This document shows, piece by piece, positions 1-8,505 of a stretch of 64,000 nt of DNA. A program made the position numbers and the translations under genes. A model generated the notes under the pieces. That model saw only the letters and a list, made by a program, of their open reading frames with translations. It searched no databases and was not told the DNA's origin. The stretch's first letter is position 1. Every line of letters starts with the position of its first letter. Location of the stretch: positions 124,001-188,000 of the forward strand of contig NZ_ATYT01000009.1 of the NCBI RefSeq assembly GCF_000427825.1. The letters are read 5' to 3'. This DNA comes from Thermocrispum municipale DSM 44069. GTDB lineage: Bacteria; Actinomycetota; Actinomycetes; Mycobacteriales; Pseudonocardiaceae.

Positions 1-2
1 AG

Positions 3-2117
3 GACACGCGGCGGCCAAGCAAGGCGCGATGGCTACTGCCGGCACTGTTGGTCATCGGGTGGTTGCTCATCGGCGGCGTCGGCGGCCCGTACGCGGGCAA
101 GCTGAGCGAGATCGCCGAGAACGGCAACGAGGCGTTCCTGCCGGAATCGGCCGAGTCGACCGACGCCAATGCGTTGGCCGAACAGTTCTCCGACTCCAAC
201 TCGATCCCGGCATTCGTCGTGGCCGAGCGCGAGGGCAAGGTGACCGAGGCGGACCGGGGCTACCTGGCGTCCGTCGGGCAGCAAGCCAAAAACATCGACG
301 GCGTCGAGCAGTCGTCTCCGCCCATTCCGTCGAAGGACGGCGAAGCGCTGCAGATGATCGTGCCGATCGCGGCCGACGGGGACTTCACCAACGCGGTGGA
401 CGAGCTGCGTGAACTGACCGAGCAGAACCGGCCGCCCGAGTTGACCGTCAAGGTCGCAGGCCCGGCCGCGCTCGGCGCCGACGTGCGCGAGGCGTTCGGC
501 GGTATCGACGGGTTGCTGCTGCTCGTGGCCGGCTCGGTGGTCGCGGTCATCCTCATCCTGGTCTACCGCAGCCCGCTGCTGCCGTTCCTGGTGCTGCTCT
601 CCGGTGTGTTCGCGCTCGGCCTGGCCAGCCTCGCGGTCTACCTGCTCACCGACGCCGACGTCATCGACCTGAACGGCCAAAGCCAAGGCATCCTGTTCAT
701 CCTGGTCTTCGGCGCGGCCACGGACTACGCGCTGCTGTTGGTCTCCCGCTACCGCGAGGAACTGCGCGACACCGAGGACCGGCTCGCCGCCATGCGGACC
801 GCGCTGCGGGCGACCATCGAGCCGATCGCCGCGTCCGCAGGCACGGTCATCGCCGGTGTGCTGTGCCTGCTGATCAGCGACCTGCGCTCCAACTCGGGGC
901 TCGGGCCGGTCGCCGCCATCGGCATCGCCTCCGCGCTGCTCGCCTCCGTGACGTTCCTGCCCGCGCTGTTGGCCTTGTTCGGGCGGGTGGCGTTCTGGCC
1001 GTTCCGCCCGACGGTCGGGTCGCCGCACCCGGAGGCCGGCAGCCTGTGGGGCCGGATCGCCCGCGGCGTGGACAAGCGACCCCGCGCGGTGTGGGTGGCG
1101 AGCACGCTGGTGCTGCTCGTCGCCGCGGCCTTCCTGCCTCAGCTGAAGGCGTCCGGCACCGCGGAGACCGACATCTTCCTCAACGACGTCGACTCGGTCG
1201 CCGGCCAGCAGATTCTCAACGACCACTTCGTCGCGGGCAGCGGCAACCCGACGGTGATCATCGCCGACGCGGACCGGGTCGACGAGGTCACCGAAGCCGC
1301 CAAGGTCGACGGCGTCGCCGAGGTGCAGCCGGTGACCGAGCGGAACGGTCAGCCTCGGGTGGAGAACGGCCTGGTGATGCTGGAAGCCACGCTGACCAGC
1401 CCGCCGGACTCCACGCAAGCGGTCGACACCGTGGAGCGCCTGCGCGAGCAGGTGCACGCGGTCGATGGCGCCGACGCCAAGGTCGGCGGCCGGACCGCGG
1501 TGCTGCTGGACACGCAGAACATCAGCAGCCACGACCGGACGGTGATCATCCCGCTGGTGCTGCTGGTGATCTTCCTGCTCCTGGCGGCCCTGCTCCGGGC
1601 GCTGCTGGCTCCCCTGCTGCTGATCGCCACCGTGGTGCTGTCGTTCGCCGCCACGATGGGCATATCGGCGCTGGTGTTCAACGAGATACTGGGCTTCCCC
1701 GGCGCGGATCCGGTGGTGCCGCTGTACGGTTTCGTCTTCCTGGTGGCGCTCGGTATCGACTACAACATCTTCCTGATGACGCGCGTCCGGGAAGAGACGC
1801 TGCAAGTAGGGAACCGAGAGGGCGTCCGGCGCGGACTCACCATCACCGGCGGTGTCATCACCTCCGCGGGCGTGGTACTGGCCGCCACGTTCGCCACGCT
1901 CGCCGTGCTTCCGTTGCTGTTCCTGGCGCAGCTGGCATTCATCGTGGCCTTCGGCGTCCTGCTCGACACGTTCCTGGTGCGGTCGCTGCTGGTCCCGGCC
2001 CTGACCTTGGACATCGGCCCGAAGATCTGGTGGCCGTCCCGCCTGGCCCGCGCTGGGCAGCCGGAGCGTCCCGAGCCCGAGGAGGAAAAAGCCGCCGCCG
2101 GCGAGACGTCCCGTTGA
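3..2117 (+). CDS. MMPL/RND-family transporter, 5' end cut by window
   Basis: Integral membrane transporter of the MmpL/YdfJ (RND) family, which exports lipids or small hydrophobic molecules using the proton gradient. The reading frame is open from base 3 with no start inside the window; the first visible residues (RRPSKARWLLPALLVIGW) are the basic N-terminus and TM1, so only a short stretch is missing. The order is the usual duplicated one: TM1, a soluble loop (about residues 40-165), five helices, a second TM/loop/5-TM half and a charged cytoplasmic tail rich in Glu and Pro. The motifs FGAATDYALLLVSRYREEL and VALGIDYNIFLMTRVREE are the paired central-helix motifs of the family, with the Asp-Tyr pairs used in proton relay. 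About 705 residues are visible, normal for actinobacterial MmpL-like proteins. It converges on the GH2 gene with a 36-base gap. Substrate unknown. Confidence 0.9.
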   Translation, partial: DTRRPSKARWLLPALLVIGWLLIGGVGGPYAGKLSEIAENGNEAFLPESAESTDANALAEQFSDSNSIPAFVVAEREGKVTEADRGYLASVGQQAKNIDGVEQSSPPIPSKDGEALQMIVPIAADGDFTNAVDELRELTEQNRPPELTVKVAGPAALGADVREAFGGIDGLLLLVAGSVVAVILILVYRSPLLPFLVLLSGVFALGLASLAVYLLTDADVIDLNGQSQGILFILVFGAATDYALLLVSRYREELRDTEDRLAAMRTALRATIEPIAASAGTVIAGVLCLLISDLRSNSGLGPVAAIGIASALLASVTFLPALLALFGRVAFWPFRPTVGSPHPEAGSLWGRIARGVDKRPRAVWVASTLVLLVAAAFLPQLKASGTAETDIFLNDVDSVAGQQILNDHFVAGSGNPTVIIADADRVDEVTEAAKVDGVAEVQPVTERNGQPRVENGLVMLEATLTSPPDSTQAVDTVERLREQVHAVDGADAKVGGRTAVLLDTQNISSHDRTVIIPLVLLVIFLLLAALLRALLAPLLLIATVVLSFAATMGISALVFNEILGFPGADPVVPLYGFVFLVALGIDYNIFLMTRVREETLQVGNREGVRRGLTITGGVITSAGVVLAATFATLAVLPLLFLAQLAFIVAFGVLLDTFLVRSLLVPALTLDIGPKIWWPSRLARAGQPERPEPEEEKAAAGETSR

Positions 2118-2153
2118 CGGGTGCCCCGACCGGCGGCGGCTGAGGTCGTTCGA

Positions 2154-4646
2154 TCAGCGCCCGGTGGCGTGCAGCTCGGCCACCTCGCGGTCGGACAGCG
2201 CGCGGTCGTAGACGTGCACTTGGTCGATCGCGCCGCGCCAGTGGTCGACGTGGTCACCGCCGAACTTCGCCCGGCCGATCACCGTGTTCCCGGTCGCCTC
2301 ACTGCCGGTGCACGCGCTCGCGGTGCCCGCGAGTTGGCCGTCGACGTACAGCTTGATCGTGTCCGACTTGCTGTCGCGCACGCCGACCAGGTGGTACCAG
2401 CGTCCGGTCTCCGGCTGCTGGTCGGCCAGCGCCCGCACGCCGACGAAGCTGAACGCGAACCGGCGGTCCTCCAGCGAGTACTGCAGGAAGAACGCGCTGT
2501 CGGTGGCGCCGTCCTGGCTCACCGCGGTGGCCCAGTCGTCCAGCGAGTCCAGCTTCACCCAGGCGGCGACCGAGTAGTCGCCGGTGGTGTCCAGCAGCGA
2601 CCGCCCGGTGTCCACGTAGGCCTCGCCGCCGAACTGCAGCCCACTGCCCTGCTTGCCGGTTGTCCACGTCGGCCCGTTGACCAGCGTCGCGTCGGCCGGG
2701 TTCTCCCGGCCTGCTTCGTCGGCGGTGGTCGAGCCGGAGCCCTCGCTGAACGGGTAGTAGTGGATACCGGTCAGGCCGGGCGTGCCCGGCGAAGGATCGT
2801 CGCCGTCACCGGAGCCGTCCGCGCCCGCGATGATCTCCTCGTTGATCTTGCGTGCCTGCGCGAAGTCCATCTTCTTCACCTGTCTGTCGTAGGTGAAGAA
2901 GCCGTTGACCTCGTGCTCGACGTCGGTGATCTGGGTGTAGACCGATCCGGAGATGCCGCAGCTCTGTGCGGACGCCAGCACGTCACGCTGGTTCTCCACG
3001 TAGCGGCGGGTCAACGTGGCCGAGTCCGGCGTCATCTCGTACGCGTGGCCCTCGCCGAACCACATGTGACCCTCGACCTCCAGGCCGAAACCACCGTGCT
3101 CACCGTCCACCGCCACGCGGTTGTCGTCCGGAGCCACCCGGGCCGGACCGACGTAGGCGTGGTGGTCGATCATGTCGCCGCGCCCGGAGTCGCCCTTGGA
3201 GAAGCAGCAGTTCACGCCGCTGTGCGCGTTCACCAGCCGGGTCGGGTCCTGCGCTTTGACCTCGTCGGCGATGCGGCCGGTCTCGGCGCGGTCCCATTCG
3301 CCCCAGCCTTCGTTGAACGGCACCCATACCACCACCGACGTCCACGCGTCGTTCTGGTCGATGATCCGGTGCAACTGCCGCTCGAACTCCGCACGGTCCT
3401 GCTGCGGCGGGACCTCGTTCTCCACGTTCTTCATCGACGGCATGTCCTGCCACACCAGCAGCCCGAGCCGGTCGGCGTGATAGAACCAGCGGTCCGGTTC
3501 GACCTTGATGTGTTTGCGGACCGCGTTGAAGCCCAGTTCCTTGTGCTGCTCCAGGTCGAACGCCAGCGCCTCGTCGGTCGGCGCGGTGTAGATGCCGTCC
3601 GGCCAGTAACCCTGGTCCAGCGTGGCCAGGTGGAACAAGATCTCGCCGTTGAGCGTCATGCGCAGCTTGCCGTCGGCGCCCCGCTTCGTGCCGATCTCGC
3701 GCATGCCGAAGTAGGAGTCGACCTCGTCCACCGTCTCCTCGCCGTCGAGTACTCGCACCTTCAGGTCGTAGAGGAACGGCGAGTCCGGCGACCACAGCTT
3801 CGGGTTCGGCACCGGCAGTTGCAGCGGGCGGTTGGCTTGGCCGCGTACCGATCCGACCTCGGCTTGCCCGTCGTAGGCGATCGCCTCGACCGTGGCGTCG
3901 CTGGGCGTGTGCACGGTCAGCTCGAGGCTCTCGTCGGCCGGCTTCGGGGCCATGTCCAGCTCGGTGACATGGTTGGCCGGCACCGGCTCGAGCCACACGG
4001 TCTGCCAGATGCCGGAGGCCCCGGTGTAGAAGATGCCGCGGTCGGGCACCTGACGCTGCTTGCCGACCGGCTGCCAGGTCTCGTCGGCCCGGTCGGCGAC
4101 CCCGACGATCAGCTCCTGCGGTCCCGAGCCGGTCAGCGCGTCGGTGATGTCGACGGAGAACCGGTCGTAGCCGCCGCGGTGCGTGGTGACCTGCTCGCCG
4201 TTGACCCAGACCGTGGTGTCGTAGTCGACCGCGCCGAAGTTGAGCATCAGCCGCCGGCCGCCACCGACGTTCCAGTCCGCGGGCACCTCGAACGTCCGCC
4301 GGTAGAACATCTGATCCTCGTTGCGCTGGATCCCGGACAGCGCGGACTCCACCGGATACGGCACCAGGATCCGCTCGCCGAGCGTCTGCCCGACCGGCGG
4401 GTTCGACAGGTCGCTCGCGGAGGCGAATTCCCACACGCCGTTGAGGTTCTGCCACGCGTCGCGCACCAGTTGCGGCCGCGGGTACTCGGGCAGGGCGTTG
4501 TCCGGGCCGACCTGATCGGTCCACGGCGTGGACAGTGGTGGATCACCCGGCTGCCACCCCGGATCGGCCTGCGCCGGTGCCACCGCCAGCGCGGCGACGA
4601 CGATCGCCGCGCCGATCACCCCGAGCAACTTCTTCGACTTCCCCAC
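2154..4646 (-). CDS. Secreted glycoside hydrolase family 2 protein with C-terminal LamG-like domain
   Basis: Exported beta-glycosidase-like enzyme (beta-galactosidase/beta-glucuronidase superfamily). The chosen GTG start lies behind an AAGGAGG site (4654-4660 on +) and gives a clean signal peptide, KSKKLLGVIGAAIVVAALA followed by APAQA and cleavage before DPG; the longer frame up to 4727 has no such site. Order: signal, jelly-roll sugar-binding domain (about 40-230, with the NFGAVDYDTTVWVNG and HRGGYDRF motifs), immunoglobulin-like domain, TIM barrel (about 330-600) with NEGWGEW holding the likely acid/base Glu and a later VDGEHGGFG, an Asp/Gly/Pro linker, and a LamG/concanavalin-like module (about 640-830) ending in HVYDRALSDREVAELH. 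The substrate cannot be read from sequence. The DeoR-type regulator gene just upstream on the same strand probably controls it. Confidence 0.9.
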   Translation of the reverse strand: MGKSKKLLGVIGAAIVVAALAVAPAQADPGWQPGDPPLSTPWTDQVGPDNALPEYPRPQLVRDAWQNLNGVWEFASASDLSNPPVGQTLGERILVPYPVESALSGIQRNEDQMFYRRTFEVPADWNVGGGRRLMLNFGAVDYDTTVWVNGEQVTTHRGGYDRFSVDITDALTGSGPQELIVGVADRADETWQPVGKQRQVPDRGIFYTGASGIWQTVWLEPVPANHVTELDMAPKPADESLELTVHTPSDATVEAIAYDGQAEVGSVRGQANRPLQLPVPNPKLWSPDSPFLYDLKVRVLDGEETVDEVDSYFGMREIGTKRGADGKLRMTLNGEILFHLATLDQGYWPDGIYTAPTDEALAFDLEQHKELGFNAVRKHIKVEPDRWFYHADRLGLLVWQDMPSMKNVENEVPPQQDRAEFERQLHRIIDQNDAWTSVVVWVPFNEGWGEWDRAETGRIADEVKAQDPTRLVNAHSGVNCCFSKGDSGRGDMIDHHAYVGPARVAPDDNRVAVDGEHGGFGLEVEGHMWFGEGHAYEMTPDSATLTRRYVENQRDVLASAQSCGISGSVYTQITDVEHEVNGFFTYDRQVKKMDFAQARKINEEIIAGADGSGDGDDPSPGTPGLTGIHYYPFSEGSGSTTADEAGRENPADATLVNGPTWTTGKQGSGLQFGGEAYVDTGRSLLDTTGDYSVAAWVKLDSLDDWATAVSQDGATDSAFFLQYSLEDRRFAFSFVGVRALADQQPETGRWYHLVGVRDSKSDTIKLYVDGQLAGTASACTGSEATGNTVIGRAKFGGDHVDHWRGAIDQVHVYDRALSDREVAELHATGR

Positions 4647-4670
4647 GGGCCGACCTCCTTGTGGCGCGCG

Positions 4671-4686
4671 TGATCGCAATCGATCA
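4671..4686. promoter_or_regulatory. Palindrome TGATCG-CAAT-CGATCA, candidate operator for the GH2 gene
   Basis: A perfect 6-base inverted repeat with a 4-base spacer sits 25 bases upstream of the GH2 start, in the gap after the DeoR-type gene. Position and symmetry suit an operator. Its TTTGATCG half (minus strand) recurs in the palindromes upstream of the GH109-like gene at 31040-31064. Binding by the adjacent regulator is inference. Confidence 0.4.
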
Positions 4687-4748
4687 AATTCAGTCACCCG
4701 CGAAAGAAATCTGTCAAGAAATGTCACGCACGCAGCGCAATCGGTGAG

Positions 4749-5540
4749 TCAGGAACGGCCCTTGTGGGCAGATTTGACCTGCGCGACGTGCACTTCGACA
4801 CCCCGCTCGCGCAACGCGGCGAGCTCGTCGGGGTCGGCCCGGTCGTCGGTGACGAGATGGTGGATGTGCTCCGTCGCCACGGTCTGCAGCAGCGCGTCAG
4901 CGCCGATCTTCGTGTGGTCGGCCAGCACCACGACCTCGGCCGCGGCGGCGGCCATGGCACGGTCGACCCCGGCGACGGCGAGGTTCGGCGTGGACAAGCC
5001 GCGCTCGGCGGTGAGCCCGTTGCCGGACAGGAACGCGCGGGTACCCCGCACGCGGCCGAGCGTCTCCTCGGCCGTCGTGCCCACCAGAGCGTGGATCGAG
5101 CTCCGCAGCAGCCCGCCGGTCATCACGACGTCGACACCGCCGGCGCCCGCCAGGCTTTCGGCGACCCGCAGCGAGTTGGTCACCACGGTCAGCTCACTGC
5201 ACCTGCGCAACCGGGCGGCGAACGCCCGAGTGGTCGTCCCCGCACCGACCACGATCGCGTCACCGTCGCTCACCAGCTCGGCGGCAAGACGGCCGATCGC
5301 CGCCTTCGCGTCCGCCGCGACCAGCGATTTCTCCGAGTACGACTGCTCGTGTGCCAGGCCACCCGGCACGACCGCTCCGCCGTGCCGCCGGTCCAGCATG
5401 CCTTCGGCCTCCAGGGCCTTCAGATCACGCCGCACGGTCACGTCGGACGAGCCGACCTCCTCGGCCAGCTCACGCAGCGAGATGGCGCCGTTGGAGCGGA
5501 CCAGCTCGAGGATTCGTTGCCGTCGTTGCGCCGCGAACAC
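4749..5540 (-). CDS. DeoR-family sugar-responsive transcriptional regulator
   Basis: 263-residue repressor of the DeoR/GlpR family. The N-terminal winged helix-turn-helix (about residues 5-55) reads ISLRELAEEVGSSDVTVRRD, followed by the family's LEAEGMLDRRHGGAV wing. The C-terminal DeoRC sensor domain (about 75-235) has the phosphosugar-isomerase-like core, including IVVGAGTTTRAFA and VVTNSLRVAE; such domains bind phosphorylated sugars. The start is a GTG. It lies upstream of, and on the same strand as, the GH2 gene with about 100 bases between, and is divergent from the acyl-CoA synthetase. Control of the GH2 enzyme is the obvious inference; the inducing sugar is unknown. Confidence 0.88.
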   Translation of the reverse strand: MFAAQRRQRILELVRSNGAISLRELAEEVGSSDVTVRRDLKALEAEGMLDRRHGGAVVPGGLAHEQSYSEKSLVAADAKAAIGRLAAELVSDGDAIVVGAGTTTRAFAARLRRCSELTVVTNSLRVAESLAGAGGVDVVMTGGLLRSSIHALVGTTAEETLGRVRGTRAFLSGNGLTAERGLSTPNLAVAGVDRAMAAAAAEVVVLADHTKIGADALLQTVATEHIHHLVTDDRADPDELAALRERGVEVHVAQVKSAHKGRS

Positions 5541-5642
5541 GTGACGAATCTAGCGCCGATCCCGCCGACAGGCGGTGGCTCGGTTTTGCCCGGCGCCTCG
5601 TCGAGGGGATCGAACGGACGTGGGCTGTGTCACGATAGGGCC

Positions 5643-7193
5643 GTGACTGCACCGACGTACCCGAGCACGGTGGGCCGCATCCTCGAGCGAACTGCTCGCC
5701 GCCTACCGGACAAGCTGGCCCTGACCTTCGCCGATCGCCGCTGGACCTACGCGCAACTGGACCGAGCCGTCAGCCGTGTTGCGGCCGGCCTGCTGGCGCA
5801 GGGGCTCTCCCCTGGCGATCGGGTCATCGCGTTCGGCAAGAACTCCGACGCGTACTTGCTGTCCTATCTCGGCTGCGCCCGCGCCGGCCTGGTGCACGTG
5901 CCGATCAACTTCAACTCCCGGGGCGAGGAGCTGGCGTACCTGCTCACGCAGTCCGAGCCGTCGCTGGTGCTGGTCGACCCGGCGCTGGAGCCACTGGTCG
6001 ACGAGGTGGCCGATCAGATCGGGTCGTTGCGCCGCGGCACGCTGCGGGACGGCGACGGTGAGATCGACCTGCTGCGCTGGGCGTTGGACGACAACGCGCC
6101 CGAGCACACCGAAAGCGGCGTCGACGACGACGATCTGGTCCAGCTGCTTTACACCTCGGGCACGACGTCGCGCCCGAAGGGTGCGATGCTGACCCACCGT
6201 GCGCTGGTGCACGAGTACGCCTCCAGCATCGCCGCGCTCGACCTGCGCCAGGACGACGTGCCGTTGCACTCGATGCCGCTGTATCACTCCGCGCAGATGC
6301 ACGTCTTCCTGATCCCCGGGCTGGCCGTCGGCGCCACCAACCACCTGGTCCCGGCTCAAGACCTGGACGAAATCTTCCGCCGGGTGCCGCAGGACGGGAT
6401 CACGTCGTTGTTCTTCCCGCCGACGGTGTGGGTCGGCATGGCCAATCACCCGGGCCTGACCACCGCGGATCTGAGCAGCCTGAGCAAGGCGTACTACGGC
6501 GCGTCCATCATGCCGGTGCCGGTGCTGCAGAAGCTCCAGCAGGTGCTGCCGGACGTGGGTTTCTACAACTGCTTCGGCCAGTCCGAGATCGGCCCGCTGG
6601 CGACCGTGCTGCGGCCGGAGGAGCACGAGAGGCGGCCGGACTCGATCGGTCGTCCGGTGCTGTTCGTCGAGGTCCGCGTGCTGGACGAGAACGGCAAGGA
6701 CGTCGAGCCCGGCGGGCGCGGCGAGGTCGTCTACCGCTCCCCGCAGTTGTGTCGCGGCTACTGGGGCAAGCCGGAGGAAACCGCCGAGGCGTTCACCGAG
6801 GACGGCTGGTTCCGCTCGGGCGATCTGGTCCGGGTCGACGAAGAGGGCTACCTGTACGTGGTGGACCGGATCAAGGACGTGGTCAACACCGGCGGCGTGC
6901 TGGTGGCCTCCCGCGAAGTGGAGGAAGCACTCTACGGCCACCCGGCGGTCGGCGAGGTTGCGGTGATCGGGTTGCCGCACGAGCGCTGGATCGAAGCCAT
7001 CACGGCGGTCGTGGTGCCCAAGGCCGAGGTCGGGCCGGACGAGTTGATCGCTTACGCCAAGGAGCACCTGGCGCCGCACAAGGTGCCGAAGGCGGTCTAC
7101 CTGGTCGACGAGCTACCCAAGAACCCGTCGGGCAAGTTACTCAAGCGCGAGCTGCGGGCGAAGTACGGCGGCTCGCCGGACGCGGTCGGCTGA
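5643..7193 (+). CDS. Acyl-CoA synthetase (AMP-forming), FadD-like
   Basis: 516-residue ANL-superfamily enzyme activating a carboxylic acid to its CoA thioester through an acyl-adenylate. Motifs in order: P-loop YTSGTTSRPKGAMLTH (about residue 172), the aromatic-gate region PLYHSAQMH, FNCFGQSE-type A5 motif (YNCFGQSEIGP), the hinge Asp motif GYLYVVDRIKDVVNTGG and the catalytic Lys in NPSGKLLKREL near the C-terminus. The GTG at 5643 starts a protein whose first residues (TAPTYPSTVGRILERTARR) align with family N-termini; the open frame extends upstream into the DeoR gene and is not used. There is no good ribosome site, so the message may be leaderless. The substrate cannot be predicted; long- or medium-chain fatty acids are typical. 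Confidence 0.88.
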   Translation: MTAPTYPSTVGRILERTARRLPDKLALTFADRRWTYAQLDRAVSRVAAGLLAQGLSPGDRVIAFGKNSDAYLLSYLGCARAGLVHVPINFNSRGEELAYLLTQSEPSLVLVDPALEPLVDEVADQIGSLRRGTLRDGDGEIDLLRWALDDNAPEHTESGVDDDDLVQLLYTSGTTSRPKGAMLTHRALVHEYASSIAALDLRQDDVPLHSMPLYHSAQMHVFLIPGLAVGATNHLVPAQDLDEIFRRVPQDGITSLFFPPTVWVGMANHPGLTTADLSSLSKAYYGASIMPVPVLQKLQQVLPDVGFYNCFGQSEIGPLATVLRPEEHERRPDSIGRPVLFVEVRVLDENGKDVEPGGRGEVVYRSPQLCRGYWGKPEETAEAFTEDGWFRSGDLVRVDEEGYLYVVDRIKDVVNTGGVLVASREVEEALYGHPAVGEVAVIGLPHERWIEAITAVVVPKAEVGPDELIAYAKEHLAPHKVPKAVYLVDELPKNPSGKLLKRELRAKYGGSPDAVG

Positions 7194-7214
7194 TCCGCCA
7201 CCCGGTCGTACGAG

Positions 7215-7249
7215 AAGTGCCCGCTCACCGGACTGGTGAGCGGGCACTT
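7215..7249. terminator. Bidirectional intrinsic terminator, 15-bp perfect stem
   Basis: AAGTGCCCGCTCACC, a 5-base loop, then its exact complement, placed between the convergent acyl-CoA synthetase and YceI genes. It lacks a long T-run, as is usual in high-GC actinobacteria. Confidence 0.85.
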
Positions 7250-7265
7250 GTCTGCCTGGGATGTC

Positions 7266-7826
7266 TCAGTCGGTCTTGACGGCCGAGATCTCGAACTCCA
7301 GCACGACCTTGTCGCCGACCAGCACGCCGCCGGTCTCCAGCGTGGCGTTCCAGGTGATGCCGAACTCCTTGCGGCTGATCGTGGTGCTGCCCTCGAAGCC
7401 GATCCGCTTGTTGCCGAACGGGTCCAGTGCCGAGCCCTCGAAGGTCAGCGGAATGGTCACCTGCTTGGTGACGCCCTTGATGGTCAGGTCACCGGTGACG
7501 TCGAAGGTGTCCTCACCGGTCTGCTTGATCTCGGTGGAGGAGAAGGTGATCTCCGGGTACTTGTCCAGCTCCAGGAAGTCACTGCCGCGCAGGTGGGCGT
7601 CACGATCGGCGTTGCGCGTGTCGATGCTGTCGGCCTTGATCGTCACCGAGGCGCTCGACTTGCTCGGGTCGGTGCCGTCGATGGTGGCGGTGCCGGTGAA
7701 CTCGTTGAACGCGCCGCGGACCTTGGTGACCATCGCGTGCCTGGCCACGAAGCCCAGGCGGGTGTGCGTGGGGTCCAACTGGTAAGTGCCGGTCAACTCG
7801 GCCCGATCGATCTGCGTTGCAGTCAT
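7266..7826 (-). CDS. YceI-family lipocalin-fold protein
   Basis: 186-residue YceI-domain protein. This beta-barrel family binds isoprenoid-type or other amphiphilic ligands and is often linked to stress. Start is the ATG at 7826, behind GGAGG; an extra 11-residue upstream extension in the open frame has no ribosome site. Family features visible: the opening GTYQLDPTHTRLGFVARHAMVTKVRGAF, the KADSIDTRNADRDAHLRGSDF segment, the FDVTGDLTIKGVTKQVTIPL strand pair and the C-terminal KVVLEFEISAVKTD. No signal peptide, so probably cytoplasmic, as in many actinobacterial members. Divergent from a MarR gene with a shared palindrome between them, a common pairing that suggests MarR control. Confidence 0.9.
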   Translation of the reverse strand: MTATQIDRAELTGTYQLDPTHTRLGFVARHAMVTKVRGAFNEFTGTATIDGTDPSKSSASVTIKADSIDTRNADRDAHLRGSDFLELDKYPEITFSSTEIKQTGEDTFDVTGDLTIKGVTKQVTIPLTFEGSALDPFGNKRIGFEGSTTISRKEFGITWNATLETGGVLVGDKVVLEFEISAVKTD

Positions 7827-7846
7827 AGTGTGGTGTCCTCCAACTC

Positions 7847-7892
7847 GTTGATGCGTCATCTACATTACGGCCAACATTGGTGACACGTCAAC
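7847..7892. promoter_or_regulatory. Shared YceI/MarR promoter with inverted repeat
   Basis: Arms at 7847-7858 (GTTGATGCGTCA) and 7881-7892 (TGACACGTCAAC) match at 10 of 12 positions as an inverted repeat. A promoter reading towards MarR is visible: TTGGTG at 7877, 18 bases, TACACT at 7901-7906, which places the start point about at the MarR start codon (leaderless). The right arm lies between -35 and -10, so a bound repressor would block MarR, and the left arm lies in the YceI promoter region. Confidence 0.55.
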
Positions 7893-7913
7893 TATTTCGC
7901 TACACTGGATCGT

Positions 7914-8378
7914 GTGATGGCGAAGACACGGTGGCTCACCGACGAGCAGCAGTGCGTGTGGCGCACGTACCTGCTCATGAGCAAGCGGCTCAACGCGGCG
8001 TTGGTGCGGCAGATGCAGGCCGACTCCGAGTTGTCCATCGCGGACTTCGAAGTGCTGGTCGCGCTCACCGACACGCCTGAAGGCCGCGTGCGGTACGCGG
8101 AGCTCGCCCGCATCCTGACCTGGGAGAAAAGCCGCCTGTCTCACCAAGTCGCGCGCATGCAGAAGCGCGGGTTGGTGGAACGGCGCGCGTGCACCGAGGA
8201 CGGGCGCGGCGCGTACGTGGCCATCACCGAGCGCGGCAGAAAGGCGATCGAGCAAGCCGCGCCCAAGCATGTCGAGACGGTGCAGCAGCTGGTGTTCGAC
8301 AAGCTCAGCGACGACGAGGCCAAGCAGCTGCAAGCCATCAGCGCCCGGATCCTGGAGGGCCTGGACTGCCCCGACTGA
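7914..8378 (+). CDS. MarR-family transcriptional regulator
   Basis: 154-residue winged-helix regulator. The DNA-binding core is RVRYAELARILTWEKSRLSHQVARMQKRGLVERRACTEDGRGAYVAIT, with the DGRG wing of the MarR family at about residues 95-110; helices at both ends form the dimer interface. GTG (7914) and ATG (7917) are adjacent; no ribosome site precedes either and the -10 box ends at 7906, so a leaderless transcript starting at or near the GTG is likely. Divergent from YceI; autoregulation and YceI control through the shared inverted repeat are inferred. Ligand unknown. Confidence 0.9.
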   Translation: MMAKTRWLTDEQQCVWRTYLLMSKRLNAALVRQMQADSELSIADFEVLVALTDTPEGRVRYAELARILTWEKSRLSHQVARMQKRGLVERRACTEDGRGAYVAITERGRKAIEQAAPKHVETVQQLVFDKLSDDEAKQLQAISARILEGLDCPD

Positions 8379-8384
8379 GCGGGC

Positions 8385-8502
8385 GTCACAGCGAACGGAC
8401 CGGGATGGCCGTCGCTGTTCGCCGAATCCGGGAGTCGGCCGTCGGGGTCCGGCCGGAGGGCCGGCGTGGGCGAGCGCCGCACGCCGACCCGTTCGCCGTG
8501 AC
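8385..8502. repeat. Inverted repeat spanning the MarR/malate synthase convergent gap
   Basis: GTCACAGCGAACGG at 8385-8398 and CCGTTCGCCGTGAC at 8489-8502 form 14-base arms with one mismatch around the whole convergent gap; inside is a small CCGGCC-GGAG-GGCCGG hairpin (8449-8464). Together they could terminate transcription from both sides. No other content seen in this gap. Confidence 0.35.
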
Positions 8503-8505
8503 GAG

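Noticed and set aside
33-1805. 590-residue minus-strand frame over the MmpL gene
   Set aside because: The plus strand shows clear RND-family sequence throughout; the minus product is a Gln/Arg/His-rich shadow.
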